A stretch of 64,000 bases of DNA, from assembly GCF_004210375.1 (NCBI RefSeq), contig NC_134831.1, positions 2,356,001-2,420,000 of the forward strand. The letters are read 5' to 3'. This DNA is from Tachypleus tridentatus (taxonomy: Eukaryota > Arthropoda > Merostomata > Xiphosura > Limulidae). A program made the translations under genes and the position numbers. Shown here piece after piece: positions 12,280 to 22,469 of the stretch. How positions within the stretch are numbered: the stretch's first letter is position 1; each line of letters starts with the position of its first letter. Below the pieces are notes generated by a model, which made no database searches, was not told where the DNA came from, and worked only from the letters and a program-made list of their open reading frames with translations.

Positions 12280-12960
12280 CAATGTTTGGAAAGACTTTAA
12301 TGTTATAAAAAAGATATATTATTTGGTAGTTTTGTCGTGTGGAATTTCGATAGTTAATGGATTCTTTCTGTAGTAAACTCTTGGAGTAAAGACAAGATTT
12401 GGAAACATACTTTGGTGTCACTTTCTTCTTTATTAAACGAATGCTTTGCTGCTAACACAGAGCAAAAGCTTCTACACGTAACATGGATATACAAAATACC
12501 AGCATAAAACACGAAGTTTCAAACTCATACCATCTAAGTTCTTACGAACATGAAGCACAATGTATGAACACTTATTTCACATGTGACGAAAAAAAGACAA
12601 ATATACGAATTTCCATCAACAAGATTTTGGAAAAGTATATTTCTTTGATCCATATTACATTTTATTTTCGTCTATATCCTGTACTACATTAAAAACACCA
12701 TTTTTCGCTTTCAGTTATTTCTCTCTAAACATATTAAAGCCCATAGATTTTCACATCCCTATTTTTAGCACAGAGAACAAAAGAGTATTAAAATGTTGAT
12801 AGTCAAACAAAAAATGTAAAATTCAGTAAGTTTGTTAAAAAAATATTTTACTTTTATCAGCAGTAAGTCAAGCTTTGATTTAGATAAAAATATATGAGAA
12901 GTATTGAGGAAGATGAATGAGAAGTTAAACACTTCTATAATTTCCAGCCAAATAAATTGC
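12280..12960. other. AT-rich DNA, nothing recognised
   Basis: One short ORF (12483-12692) has no recognisable feature. No repeat family was identified. Confidence 0.4.
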
Positions 12961-12965
12961 CTTCA

Positions 12966-13205
12966 GGTATTAATAATTTCTGACGAACATCTACTGTCAG
13001 ATATACATTACCTTTCTTTTATAGTTTCTGATAATCATTTATTGTCTGATATAAATTACCTCTTTTTCCCAGTCTCTGCCTGACCAACTATTGTCAGAAA
13101 TGCATTACCAACTTTTTCATGCAAATATTATCTTATTTTAGAGTCTCTGATAAACACTTATTATCAGCTATACATACCTCTTTTACAGACTCTGATAAAC
13201 TTCAT
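12966..13205. repeat. Degenerate minisatellite of about 57 bp
   Basis: Five copies share the order TCTGATAA, ATTGTCAGATATACATTACCTCTTTT and AGTCTCTG. Units differ by small indels. Confidence 0.65.
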
Positions 13206-13463
13206 GCATTAAGGCTGTTTATTTCATCTGATTTACAGTGTAAAACATATTTTAAGCTTCATACAAAGATTTTATCAAACTAGACATAGAGTAGTTATAT
13301 GACACAATAATTTTTTAAAACATCTTACTACGAGTAACTGTTATATACTGAATTATCTAATGTAATTGTTTTACTTTCAAAGCACACAGTACCAAATAAG
13401 TCCAAAATCAAATATTCACATTTTAATCTTTGTGTGAAAACAGAAACAAATCAACTTGATGTT

Positions 13464-13631
13464 GAGGAATACGGAAGTTACAAACCACGAATGTATCCTA
13501 GTTTTGAAGAATACGGAAGCTACAAATCACGAGTGTACCATAGTTTTGAAGAATACGGAAGTTGCAGACCTCGAATGTACCCCAGTTTTGAAAAATACGG
13601 AAGTTACAAATCACCCGTATACATTAGTTAT
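13464..13631 (+). repeat. 42-bp tandem repeat reading as a 14-residue motif
   Basis: Four copies of a 42-bp unit start with GAGGAATACGGAAGT or close variants. The frame from 13434 to 13781 reads a Tyr-rich motif, EEYGSYKPRMYPSF, four times with conservative changes. A second overlapping frame is also open. The unit is a multiple of three, so open frames are expected even without coding function. There is no good start context and no known domain, so I list it as a minisatellite. Confidence 0.7.
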
Positions 13632-13965
13632 GATTCGTTTTCTTCATCAATACTACCGTTAATCAGGGCCGAAGTTATTAGGTATTTCGTGAGCTTTGGT
13701 GTAGGAGCCATGAATAACATGATAAAATCCGTTAAAATAGTTATTTCCAGGCAGGCGAGCCATAGCACTGTTGTGATATAACGTTATAATTACAATATAA
13801 AAATGTCGTTATTTCTAGTAAACTTTGCGAGAATTCCCTTATTTCATCTCTTCTGGCATTTTAAGATTTAGAAGTACTTGAATTTTTGTCGTGCCTTGTT
13901 TTTTAATCTACAAAAAATTTGAAGTAGTATTCTTTTAACGCATAATTTATCAAATTTAACAGCAG

Positions 13966-14172
13966 CGCCCTCAGTGGCACAACGGTATGTCTGCGGACTC
14001 AACAAAGAACATAACTTTTAGAAAACATTTTGTGTTGCATAATTCTAAGCTTCTTCCTCTATTTTGCGTCCCCTAGTGTCTGGAAACTTACAAGGCTAGA
14101 AACCGGGTTTTGATACCCGTGAGGGCAGAGCACAGATAACCTATTGTGTAGCTTTGTGCTTAGCTATAATCA
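13966..14172 (+). repeat. SINE B interrupted in its anticodon region
   Basis: The head (CCTCAGTGGCACAACGGTATGTCTGCGGACT) stops near 14000. About 90 bp of unrelated sequence follows. The SINE then resumes at CTTACAAGGCTAGAAACCGGG and runs to a normal tail. The words TGTCTGCGGACT and TGTCTGGAAACT bracket the insert, which suggests a small target duplication. Confidence 0.8.
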
Positions 14173-14464
14173 AATAAAAAATCAATAGTGGTTTCTTTTA
14201 TATTGAAATTGCTTACTATATAGTGTTTGTAAGGTAATGCTAATGATGTAAGACAAACAACAGATAAACGATGCTATTGAAAATGATTTTGTTGCTCTGG
14301 ACATTTGCATACCTCACCTTAAGATAATCCATGGCCCATAACTATTGCGTGTTATCACTGTTTATATAGAAGTTTTACCAGGTTTTTTGTGAATCCCAAG
14401 TTTCTTTCCCATTATCTCACGAGTCTCACTCAAAACTCGACGAATGATGAACTCAAAGATTTAC

Positions 14465-14668
14465 AATAGTAGTTCTCAAACTCTATCGACCCTTTTGAAG
14501 GGGCAAAAAGATCCTTAGGGTCACCTACCGGTTCCAACCAACTCACTTTTATTTGGATTCTGTCCTGATCTTTCGTACCATATGGTTTCGGTCGTGGGGC
14601 TGCGAACCACCAAGAGGACCATCGCGGATCATGAGTTGTTCGGCAGCCATACTCTGAGAACCACTGAC
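14465..14668. mobile_element. Small non-autonomous hAT-type element
   Basis: The right end reads CATACTCTGAGAACCACTG, the inverse of the common hAT terminus CAGTGGTTCTCA. The left end reads TAGTAGTTCTCAAACTC. At about 200 bp it carries no transposase. The minus-strand ORF crossing it is a by-product. The 8-bp flanks (ATTTACAA and ACTTGTAC) match only partly, so the target duplication is eroded. Confidence 0.6.
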
Positions 14669-15054
14669 TTGTACGATATATAAAGAAATATGTATGATAA
14701 TACATAAAAACAAATAAAAATGCAGAAAATATCACATACTGAGAAACACGTCAAGTTTCGTTTATTCTCGAGCCTCAAATCTCTCTAGCTAGAAGGATAC
14801 TTTTCTTTGTAGAGTATAGGTGGCTCTGTTAGAAATCAAGAAATGTGCTCTTCATCAACTGGATATAAAAATATTTGATATTTTAAAACCAGTATTACAT
14901 CTTATTCTGTTTAATATCAAGTTATTAATTACTTATACGCGACACTTCTCATAGATGTTATTATAGAAATCTGAAAAAATCTTGTAAATAAAACTTTATT
15001 TTCATGTATTCCGTTACCAGCAGATGATGTTAAATCAAACAAATTAAAGAACAG

Positions 15055-15182
15055 TTGTTGTTGTTTATGAATTAAGCACAAATTTACACAATGGGCTACC
15101 TGTACTCTGTCCATCACGGGTGTCTAAACCCGGATTTTAGCGTTGTAAGTCCTCAGACATACCGCTGTGCCAATGTGGAGCC
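15055..15182 (-). repeat. SINE B
   Basis: Antisense copy with tail AAGCACAAATTTACACAATGGGC and a reversed head that ends near CCGCTGTGCCAATGTGGAG. Confidence 0.85.
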
Positions 15183-15686
15183 TCAAATAATAAAGAAAAG
15201 GAAGATCAAATTACAGGGTTTGATATTTTTTATTATTGACAATAAACACCATTCTTGACTATAAATATGTAAATTATTCAAATTTTGTAAAGGTTTAAGA
15301 GTCAGTCAGTATAAACGAAGATATTCAACATTCAATATTTTAGAATGGAAAACGATGCATCTAAATAATCGAATAAAAATTTAATAGTGGGATTTCAATT
15401 CCTGAAGTATTTGTAATATTGACTCTGATTAATATTAAAGGAAATAGAAGAATAAGATATGAATAATATAAGTAAAGATGAATACTAAAACACCACCGGT
15501 AGCTCAGTTGGAAAAACAAAACTTACATATGTGGATATCTTCAAAGAAATTCTAATATGTATACATGTATTACCTTTTATTAGCAATCTGTACATGTCAG
15601 TACAAGTACGAATCAGATCAGTGTATAAACATATTAGATAACACGTTATGAAAGAGTCACGTTTTTCTAGTAATTTATAATAATAA

Positions 15687-16914
15687 GAAATGCAGCACAT
15701 GGCCAGAAGTATGTGGACACCACTTCTAATTAGTGGGTTAAGCTATTTCAGCCACACCCAGGTGCATTAACTCAAGCATATGGAGATTACATGACAAACA
15801 TTGGATCGTACTGAAGAGCTCAGTGACTTTCAACGTGGCACTGTCATAGTAGGCAACCTTTCCAACAAGTCAGTTTGTTAAATTTCTGCCCTGCTAGAGC
15901 TGTTCCAGTCAACTGTAAGAGCTGTTATTGTGAAGTGGAAACGTCTAGGAGCAACAACAGCTCAGCCAAGAAACGGTAGGCCACACAAGCTTACAAAACG
16001 GGATCACTGAAGATGCTGAAGAGCGTGAAAATAGTCTGTCCATAGTTGCAACACTCACCATCGAGTTCTCAACTACCTCTGGAAGCAACGTCAGCACAAG
16101 AACTGTTCGTTGGAAGCTTCATGAAATGGGTTTCCATGGGTAAGCAGCCGCACACAAGCCTAAAATCACCATGCGCAATGACAATCTTCGACTGGAGTGG
16201 TGTAAAGCACACCGCCATTGGATTTTGGAGCGGTGGAAATGCGTTCTCTGGAGTGATGAATCATGCTTCACTATCTGTCAGTCTGACGGACGAATTTGGG
16301 TTTGGCGGATGTCAGGAGAACGCTACCTGCCTGAATGCGTAGTGCCAACTGTAAAATTTTGTGGAGAAGGAATGGTGGTATAGTGCTGTTTTACATGGTT
16401 TGGGCTAGGATCTTTAGTTCCAGTGAAGGGAAATCTTAATTCTACAGCATACAATGAGATTCTAGAGAATTGTGTGCTTCCATCTATGTCAACAGCTTGG
16501 GAAAGGCCCTTTTTTGTTTCAGCATGACAATGCTCACGTGCATAAAGCGAGGTCCATAAAGACATGGTTTGCCGAGGTTGGTGTGGAAGAAATTGACTGG
16601 CCTGCACAAAGCTCTGACCTCAACCTTATCGAACACCTTTGAGATGAATTGGAACGCCGACTTCAAGCCAAGCCTTCTCGTTCGACATCAGTGCCTGACC
16701 TCACTAACGATCTTGTGGCTGAATAGAAGCGAATCCCCTCAGACATGTTCTAAAATCTAGTAAAAGGCTTTCCCAGAAGAGTGGATGCTGTTATTGCAGC
16801 AAAGTGGGGACCAACTCCGTATTAATACCTTTGGTTCTGGAATGAGATGTTCAATAAGCACATATGGGTGTGATAGTCGGGTGTCCACAAGCTTTTGGAC
16901 ATGTAGTGCATTTT
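15687..16914 (+). mobile_element. Tc1-type DNA transposon, inactive
   Basis: The terminal inverted repeats are recognisable: the left end contains ACATGGCCAGAAGTATGTGGACAC and the right end is its diverged inverse (GTGTCCACAAGCTTTTGGACATG). The whole element is about 1.2 kb, the usual Tc1/mariner size. The TA target duplication is not clear at either end. The terminal sequence and transposase resemble a Tc1 lineage I associate with fish and other aquatic animals; this is from memory. Confidence 0.9.
15805..16826 (+). pseudogene. Tc1 DD34E transposase, multiply broken
   Basis: Joining readable pieces in order gives an N-terminal helix-turn-helix region (LSDFQRGTV, then STVRAVIVKWKRLG), the GRPHKLT linker, [15 protein letters not shown], the first catalytic Asp in WSDESCF (about 16252-16272), the second in [11 protein letters not shown] (about 16517-16549), and the Glu in NLIEHL followed by DELERRL. 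It ends in GPTPY and a stop at 16826. In-frame stops and at least three frameshifts separate the pieces, so no enzyme can be made. All three catalytic acids remain recognisable, so decay has been moderate. Confidence 0.88.
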
Positions 16915-16919
16915 CCAAT

Positions 16920-17630
16920 ACGGTTTGAAACAACACTAATTGTCAGTGAGAATAATCTAACATATTAGTAACACAGAAAGTGTGGAATTACAAAATAGAT
17001 GGATTGTTTCTTGAGATTAAGGTTTTCTGTATTTAATAATTCGTTTGCCTAACGTACTTACGTCAAGAATAAAAAGAAAAGAAAAGGAAATGGAGGTTAT
17101 TTACTAAAAATACATTTTATTAAACCTAGTAGTTTGTTTGTTGTTCAGCAGAACGTGCATTTTTGTGCTGTAACCGCCGGAAAGATCGAACCTCGATGTT
17201 AAATGTTATGAGCCTTCAGCTAGATTTACTGTTGAATCACCGGGATATCTTTCTTAACATTTTTGGCATATCATGTAGGACTTGATTTTCAAATATACTA
17301 AAGATGTTGAATTAAGAAAAAATGTTGAATGATTTTAGTTCAAACAGTAGAGAGAACTTGCTGTAACTATCAAATATCTGAACATTTCAAAATCTCAGTT
17401 CCAAACACTGTAGCATTTTAATTATTCCAAGCACAACATTGTGGCATTTTCACGACATAACTTGAAATTAAAATTTTCAGAATTCTCTTCAAATACACTG
17501 TAAGTATTAACTACATCAGTTATTACGCCTTTTGTGATAACTTCAGACAGTATTAAGTATAAAAAATGTTTTTATATATATCTTCAAATAGAATTATGGA
17601 TTTTATAACAGAATATCAAGTAACATATTT
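16920..17630. other. AT-rich DNA with one tRNA-like remnant
   Basis: A reversed tRNA-like stretch (GAAAGATCGAACCTCG near 17180) with a preceding TGTGCTGT tail motif at about 17160-17240 is probably an old SINE of another subfamily. Nothing else was recognised. Confidence 0.4.
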
Positions 17631-17634
17631 AAAA

Positions 17635-17716
17635 ATGAAATAGAAACCGTATAACGAGAACGCTTTCGAAAGGTGGACCTTTCGGAAGCACTTGGGTTAT
17701 AGGGTTTATATTTCAT
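17635..17716. repeat. 82-bp near-perfect inverted repeat (hairpin)
   Basis: Two 40-bp arms (17635-17674 and 17677-17716) are separated by only 2 bp (GG). The central CGAAAGGT/ACCTTTCG block pairs perfectly, and about 31 of 40 positions pair overall. It lies about 870 bp past the receptor stop codon on the minus strand. It could be a tiny foldback element, a structured 3'UTR element or a small-RNA precursor. Confidence 0.8.
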
Positions 17717-18584
17717 ATTTATGAAGACTTCTTGAACCTACGCATGTTTAGAACATCATGAAATAATACATTTAACTGTTTATATATAATTATTAATATA
17801 CACTTAATCGTAATTCACAAATGCAATTCACAATATGCTAGTCCTGTATTATTTTAAAATAGAATAAAATGTTTTAATAGTTGGAGACTATTTAGCATTG
17901 TACTAAAACAAAAATGTGAATACAAAATATCCTTTAATGTGTTAGTACATTATTTTTGATTTTATTTTCCTACTATTAGATGGGGCCTTAGAACTTTTGT
18001 AACCGTTTTAAATTGAGTAACATATTTTGTATGGGTTTCTCACTTTTTGTACAGAAAACATCGGCCTGTAATACCTTTATCATTTCTTGTTGATCTTTGT
18101 AAACAAGTAATTTCTACACAAAACACTTTGAAGCATAAAGCGACACAGAATTGCAATATTTCGACAAATGATTTTTAACAAACTAAGTAATGGTTGTTAA
18201 CATTAGCCTCAATGAGTTCAGAACAGGAATAAACTGTTCAAGTACTGCTACTTCTAAATAACACGAAAAAAAATAATCATCAGAACCGTCAACACAAAAT
18301 CTTGAAAATGCTGTACTTTGTCTACCTTCACAACACAAACTTCAGCAAAACCTTGTATTCAAAACACCCAAGAATCTCATTCTAGTTCTTTACATGGACC
18401 ATAGTAACTGAAATATTCTTTTTGAGCATTGTCGTATATATTTTGCTTGACGAGTGGTTGTCGTCATCAGCTAACACTCGTCGTTACTATTCCTTATGTC
18501 GTTTAGCCACATATTTTCTCGATACTTCTTGCCTTCAGCAAAGTGCTTCTCGTCTATATTACACTGAAGCGACTCGTCATATCG

Positions 18585-18779
18585 TCATGAACGGGGTAAG
18601 TGATGATGTCTCGTTGCCATGGCAACTTCGGAGAGTTTCACATCAACGGGTTCTCGGTTGTCGTAGAGGGTTGGTGCATGTAAGATAATTCCACATGTTC
18701 CCACCAGGACAGCGATAGTGAAGATCCAGAGGAACAAGCGGTCAAGAACCATCGCCACGTACTTCCAGTCTTCTCTCAC
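18585..18779 (-). CDS. Nicotinic receptor alpha subunit, last coding exon (TM4 and C-terminus)
   Basis: This exon encodes 64 residues and a TGA stop. It starts exactly after an acceptor (TTCCATCAG) in phase 0, matching the donor of the exon at 26899-26015. The sequence opens with [15 protein letters not shown], the classic end of the cytoplasmic amphipathic helix of nicotinic receptors. Next comes the fourth membrane helix ([13 protein letters not shown] to GIIL, about residues 12-33), then a short extracellular tail (HAPTLYD, ending in RHHHLPRS). TM4 faces lipid and is needed for assembly and gating. The exon is intact. A plausible AATAAA signal for a 3'UTR of about 620 nt lies near 17958-17963 (TTTATT on the plus strand). 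Confidence 0.95.
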   Translation of the reverse strand: MREDWKYVAMVLDRLFLWIFTIAVLVGTCGIILHAPTLYDNREPVDVKLSEVAMATRHHHLPRS

Positions 18780-19074
18780 CTGATGGAAGGAATATCACAT
18801 CCGGGTGTTATAAACAGACGTCTGTGCTCAACGGAAAAGATCAAATGTCCATATCGTCAGTGAGAGAAGAATTACGTCTTAAGCATAGGAAACTAGTGAG
18901 GTGTGTGTGCGTGTGTACAGATAATGAAAATTAGTGGTTAACACGTACGTACTCATATATACAAATACAACTTGCGTTTTTACAGAAATATTTAAAAGTA
19001 GTATAAGAAAATTTTTAATATATGCTTAAAAATAGAGGGAAAATAGGATACAAGATTAAAGAAACTGTTTGTTT

Positions 19075-19355
19075 GTTGTTGTTTTTTTAATTTCGCACAA
19101 ATTAAATACTCGAGAGCTAGCTGTGCTAGCCGTCCCTAATTTAGCAGTGTAAGACTAGAGGTAAGGCAGCTAGTCATCACCATCCACCGCCAACTCTTGG
19201 GCTACTCTTTTTCAACGAGTAGTGGGAATGACCATCACCTTATAACGTCCCCACGGCTGAAAGGGCGAGCATGTTTGGCGCGAAGGGGATGCGAACCTGA
19301 GACCCTCAGATTACGAGTCGCACGCCTTAACACACTTGGCCATGCCGGAACATTT
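19075..19355 (-). repeat. SINE A, well preserved, in receptor intron
   Basis: The tail GTTTTTTTAATTTCGCACAA leads into full body blocks (CCGTCCCTAATTTAGCAGTG, CCCACGGCTGAAAGGGCGAG) and a reversed head ending in CATGCCGGAAC. Confidence 0.9.
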
Positions 19356-19389
19356 AAGAAACTATAATAAAGAATACCCACAGAGAGCA

Positions 19390-19510
19390 CAAAATAGAAT
19401 AGTGCTGATTTTTAAACAGTAAACATAATTAGAAATGTTGAAGTTCAAACATCCAACTGATAAATTCTGGTATCGAACGAAGGTCCTCTTAGACAAAAAT
19501 TATCAGATCT
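19390..19510. repeat. Dispersed repeat, copy 1 of a pair (partner 21030-21120)
   Basis: The order AAAATAGAATAGTGCTGATTTT, CAACTGATAAATTCTGGTATC and GTCCTCTTAGACAAAAATTA recurs with substitutions at about 21030-21120. The family is not recognised. Confidence 0.55.
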
Positions 19511-19949
19511 AAAATTCTAATTTTATACGTTCCCGATTTTGAGTTCGCAATGGAAAAATGAACAGGAATGTAAGGAAAAAATATCTACAGTTAAGGTGTT
19601 TTTTATTATAAATTGTTAGTGCTATTGGTAGTTAAAAATGTGTTCAATAAATCTGTGCGAACCACAGATAACACAATAAAGTATAAAGCTAGTAGGTATT
19701 TGTACCTATAGGAAAGGTAATGTGATTATATTTCGTCCATATAACAAGTGATTACGTCTGTGTAACATGAAACACGAGTCTACATTGGTACAACAAGTGT
19801 TTTTTTTTATTATATTTAACTTTTGCAAGACATTGAAAGAAATTAGAAATGTTTGTAGATTGAAATTTAGAATTACTTTGAACTTGGTTATGAGTTGTCA
19901 ATTATGGTTATTTCACTTATTAAAATATTGTTTCGAATAAAAACGCCCC

Positions 19950-20380
19950 TCCCCTTCACTGGTACAGCGGTACGTTTATGGACTTAAAACACTAAAATTC
20001 GGGTTTCGAAAACAAATAGCTCATTGTGTAGCCACAGGAAGCCACGACCATTTATTAAAACAAGTGATAGAATAATTGAAGTTTGAAACAAAGAAACTGA
20101 AACATTATGTCGCATTTACAATTTTCTATTAGAAACTGCATAGTTCGCTCTGTTTCCAACAATCGCTACATCATGCGCAGATAGGGTTTTATGTCCGTTT
20201 TTTTTGTATTTTTCCGACGATAACAACGTTCATTTCATTGTTGTTGCCCAGTTGTGCCATTAATGCTCTTTTGAAAATTATCTGTTTCAGCAAAAAGAAA
20301 TATAAGGCTTAAAGGAAAATTAATGGACCTTAGCAAATATAAATGAATTATGTAATTGTATAGCTATCTCAAGGCCAATG
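19950..20380 (+). repeat. Unnamed ~430-bp dispersed repeat with tRNA-like head, copy 1
   Basis: It starts with a B/C-type tRNA-like head (CACTGGTACAGCGGTACG, then ATTCGGGTTTCGA). It continues through a body that includes GAAACAAAGAAACTGAAACA, ATGTCGCATTTA, ATCATGCGCAGATAGGGTTTT, TTCATTGTTGTTGCCCA and AAAGGAAAATTAATGGA. The same blocks occur in the same order at 28466-28925. The body is unlike the other SINEs in the window. Confidence 0.75.
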
Positions 20381-21029
20381 TGTAGCTTTGTGCTTAACTT
20401 CAAAGAAATAAACAAAAGAGATAATAGAAAGTGTAAGGAGTGAATTATATTTTCTGCATTAGCAAAAAGGAGTAACAGCATAATATTAAATTACAGTTAA
20501 ACAGATATCGCGTGATCCAAGAATTAAAGTTAAACAGTCGATTTTATTTGAAAGAATGGAAAGTTTCCGATTTCCAATTTTTCCACGCGTCTTTCTCTTA
20601 CGAGGTGGCGTGACAATGTCAGCGTCAGACTGGTGTGTACCCTAAACGTTGATCACTAAGTGTTTCAACTTGCTCTTTGAAAAGAAATTAATTTTAGGTA
20701 TCATTATGACACGATTTTACTGTCAATTAAGACAGCATTAAATATGCTGTAGCTTACTTTTTAGCTTGATTTCAGTAGGCACTATAGTTTCCACCTTAGT
20801 TTCAATATTTTTTAAAGGAAAACTTCTGTAAACGATTAGTAACAGGAATTTCTGTTGCTTTAGGCTTAGTGTAGAAACAAACAAACTTGAAAATGTTCGC
20901 ACCCTTAACAAATACAAAAAAATGTTATTAGTTTAAACAGATCATCAGCGCCTATTGGTACAGAGATAACGAACTGTATGAAAAATAAAACAATTATCCT
21001 GTACACTCAATGCATAAACTTCTTAAATA

Positions 21030-21120
21030 TCAAAATAAAATAGTTCTGATTTTCAAATATACAACTGATGAGTTCTGGTATCATACAAAAGTCCTCTTTG
21101 ATAAAAATTAGATTTAATTT
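21030..21120. repeat. Dispersed repeat, copy 2 of a pair (partner 19390-19510)
   Basis: Shares AAAATAGTTCTGATTTTCAAA, CAACTGATGAGTTCTGGTATC and GTCCTCTTTGATAAAAATTA with the first copy about 1.6 kb away. Confidence 0.55.
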
Positions 21121-21199
21121 CCACCTTAGATGAAATTATTGTGTCAATGACGATAAAGTCTAATACGGTTAAGAACCGGAATATTTTATTTCGTCAATT

Positions 21200-21430
21200 C
21201 GATCAACTGAGAACCATGACCACATGATTTGAATGTCGCTTCACTTACGCAGCAAGGCAACTCACTTCCTCGGGATCATGATAACGTGATTTTAAGGTCA
21301 CGTCATTTAGGATTAGGATTATTAATTGATTCAGAATCACGATGAAATAATTTCAACTTCACGTCACCTACATGACAAGGCAAGTAACCAATTCATTATC
21401 ACGATCAGATGATTTTAAAGTAATGACATC
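21200..21430. repeat. Degenerate tandem repeat of about 75 bp
   Basis: About three weak copies share the order ATCATGATAACGTGATTTTAA, GTCACGTCAT and CAAGGCAA. The ORFs on both strands over this region are probably by-products. Confidence 0.4.
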
Positions 21431-21774
21431 TTTCGGATTAAAACTTAATTTAATGTTCAAAATAATCAGCCCTGTTCGTCTTGGCTTATTCAGTTTTAAA
21501 CTGCTGGAATATTTATTAAACCGAAAAAAATTATTGTTCGTTCGTTGTAGTTCATTTGTGGAGAATATCTCTGCCATTATTTTCATTCTTCAAATGGAAG
21601 AAAGGAATTTTAAAATATTATATTATATTAAAATATTAATATTTCTGACAATACTAAAACGTACTTAAGGAAAGACCATACAAAAACGTGGTGTAAGGAG
21701 AGGAAACACGAGTCAAAAATGTATTCATCTTGTTAATGCATCACATTACGCCAACATCACGTGGTTAGGTTGGT

Positions 21775-21955
21775 GGTTTGGTTTGTTTTGAATTTTGCGC
21801 AAAGCTACACGAAGGCTATCTGCGATAGCCGTCCCTAATTTAACAGAATAAGACTAGAGGGAAGGCAGTTAATCATCATCACCCACTGCCAACTCTTGGA
21901 CTACTCTTTTACTAAAGAATAATGGGATTGACCATCATATTATAACGCCCTGTTT
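21775..21955 (-). repeat. SINE A lacking its tRNA head
   Basis: The tail and body are intact down to ATATTATAACGCCCTG, where it stops and a SINE B fragment begins within about 20 bp. The head was lost by truncation or replaced by the second insertion. Confidence 0.85.
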
Positions 21956-21971
21956 GCTGTGGCGGGGGTTG

Positions 21972-22080
21972 GTGGTTAACTGTCAAATTGCACAATGAGT
22001 TAGGTAGCTGTGCTCTGTCCATTATGGATATCAAAACCTGAGTTTTTGTGTCGTAATCCTGCAGACTTACCACTGAATTT
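21972..22080 (-). repeat. SINE B, diverged
   Basis: The reversed order TTGCACAATGAGTTAGGTAGCTGTGCTCTG, then ATCAAAACCTGAGTTTT, then GCAGACTTACCACTG fits family B. Confidence 0.75.
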
Positions 22081-22239
22081 CTGAGAAGAACAGAAATTAC
22101 ATGCAGCAAACATATTTTAAAAATCACACATTTGTCCTGATAGTTTTATCAAATATTTATACAAGTGCAATTTCACTGGATACTGTTACTTATATATATA
22201 TATGTTTAAGCAACTTTCGGAAATTTTCATTAATACACC

Positions 22240-22460
22240 TTAACGACACGACTGGTTTTATTAGGGTGTTGTGGAGACAATCCCGGACTAAGGCATGGAC
22301 GTACCGAGCTGAAGCCCAGGGCCTCACACTAATTAGAGAGCCTCAAACTATCACAAAAAATGTAATTCACGCAGAGGTTCTGTCTCGAGGGAGCCTCTAT
22401 AATTTGAAAAGCATAGAGCCAATAAAACCATTAATCCGGCCTTGTGTGGAGATCGCATAG
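22240..22460 (+). other. Possible decayed mobile element, unassigned
   Basis: This island has higher GC than its flanks and contains AAGCCCAGGGCCTCACACTAATTAGAGAGCC. It looks like part of a dispersed transposon-related repeat. No domain or terminus could be assigned. The open frame across it (22101-22460) has no recognisable motif. Confidence 0.3.
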
Positions 22461-22469
22461 TTAGAATTT

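Noticed and set aside
14430..14735. 101-codon minus-strand ORF
   Set aside because: It is read from a small hAT-type element and its flanks. No transposase motif is present.
16323..16666. Minus-strand ORFs over the Tc1 element
   Set aside because: They are antisense to the recognisable transposase and carry no motif of their own.
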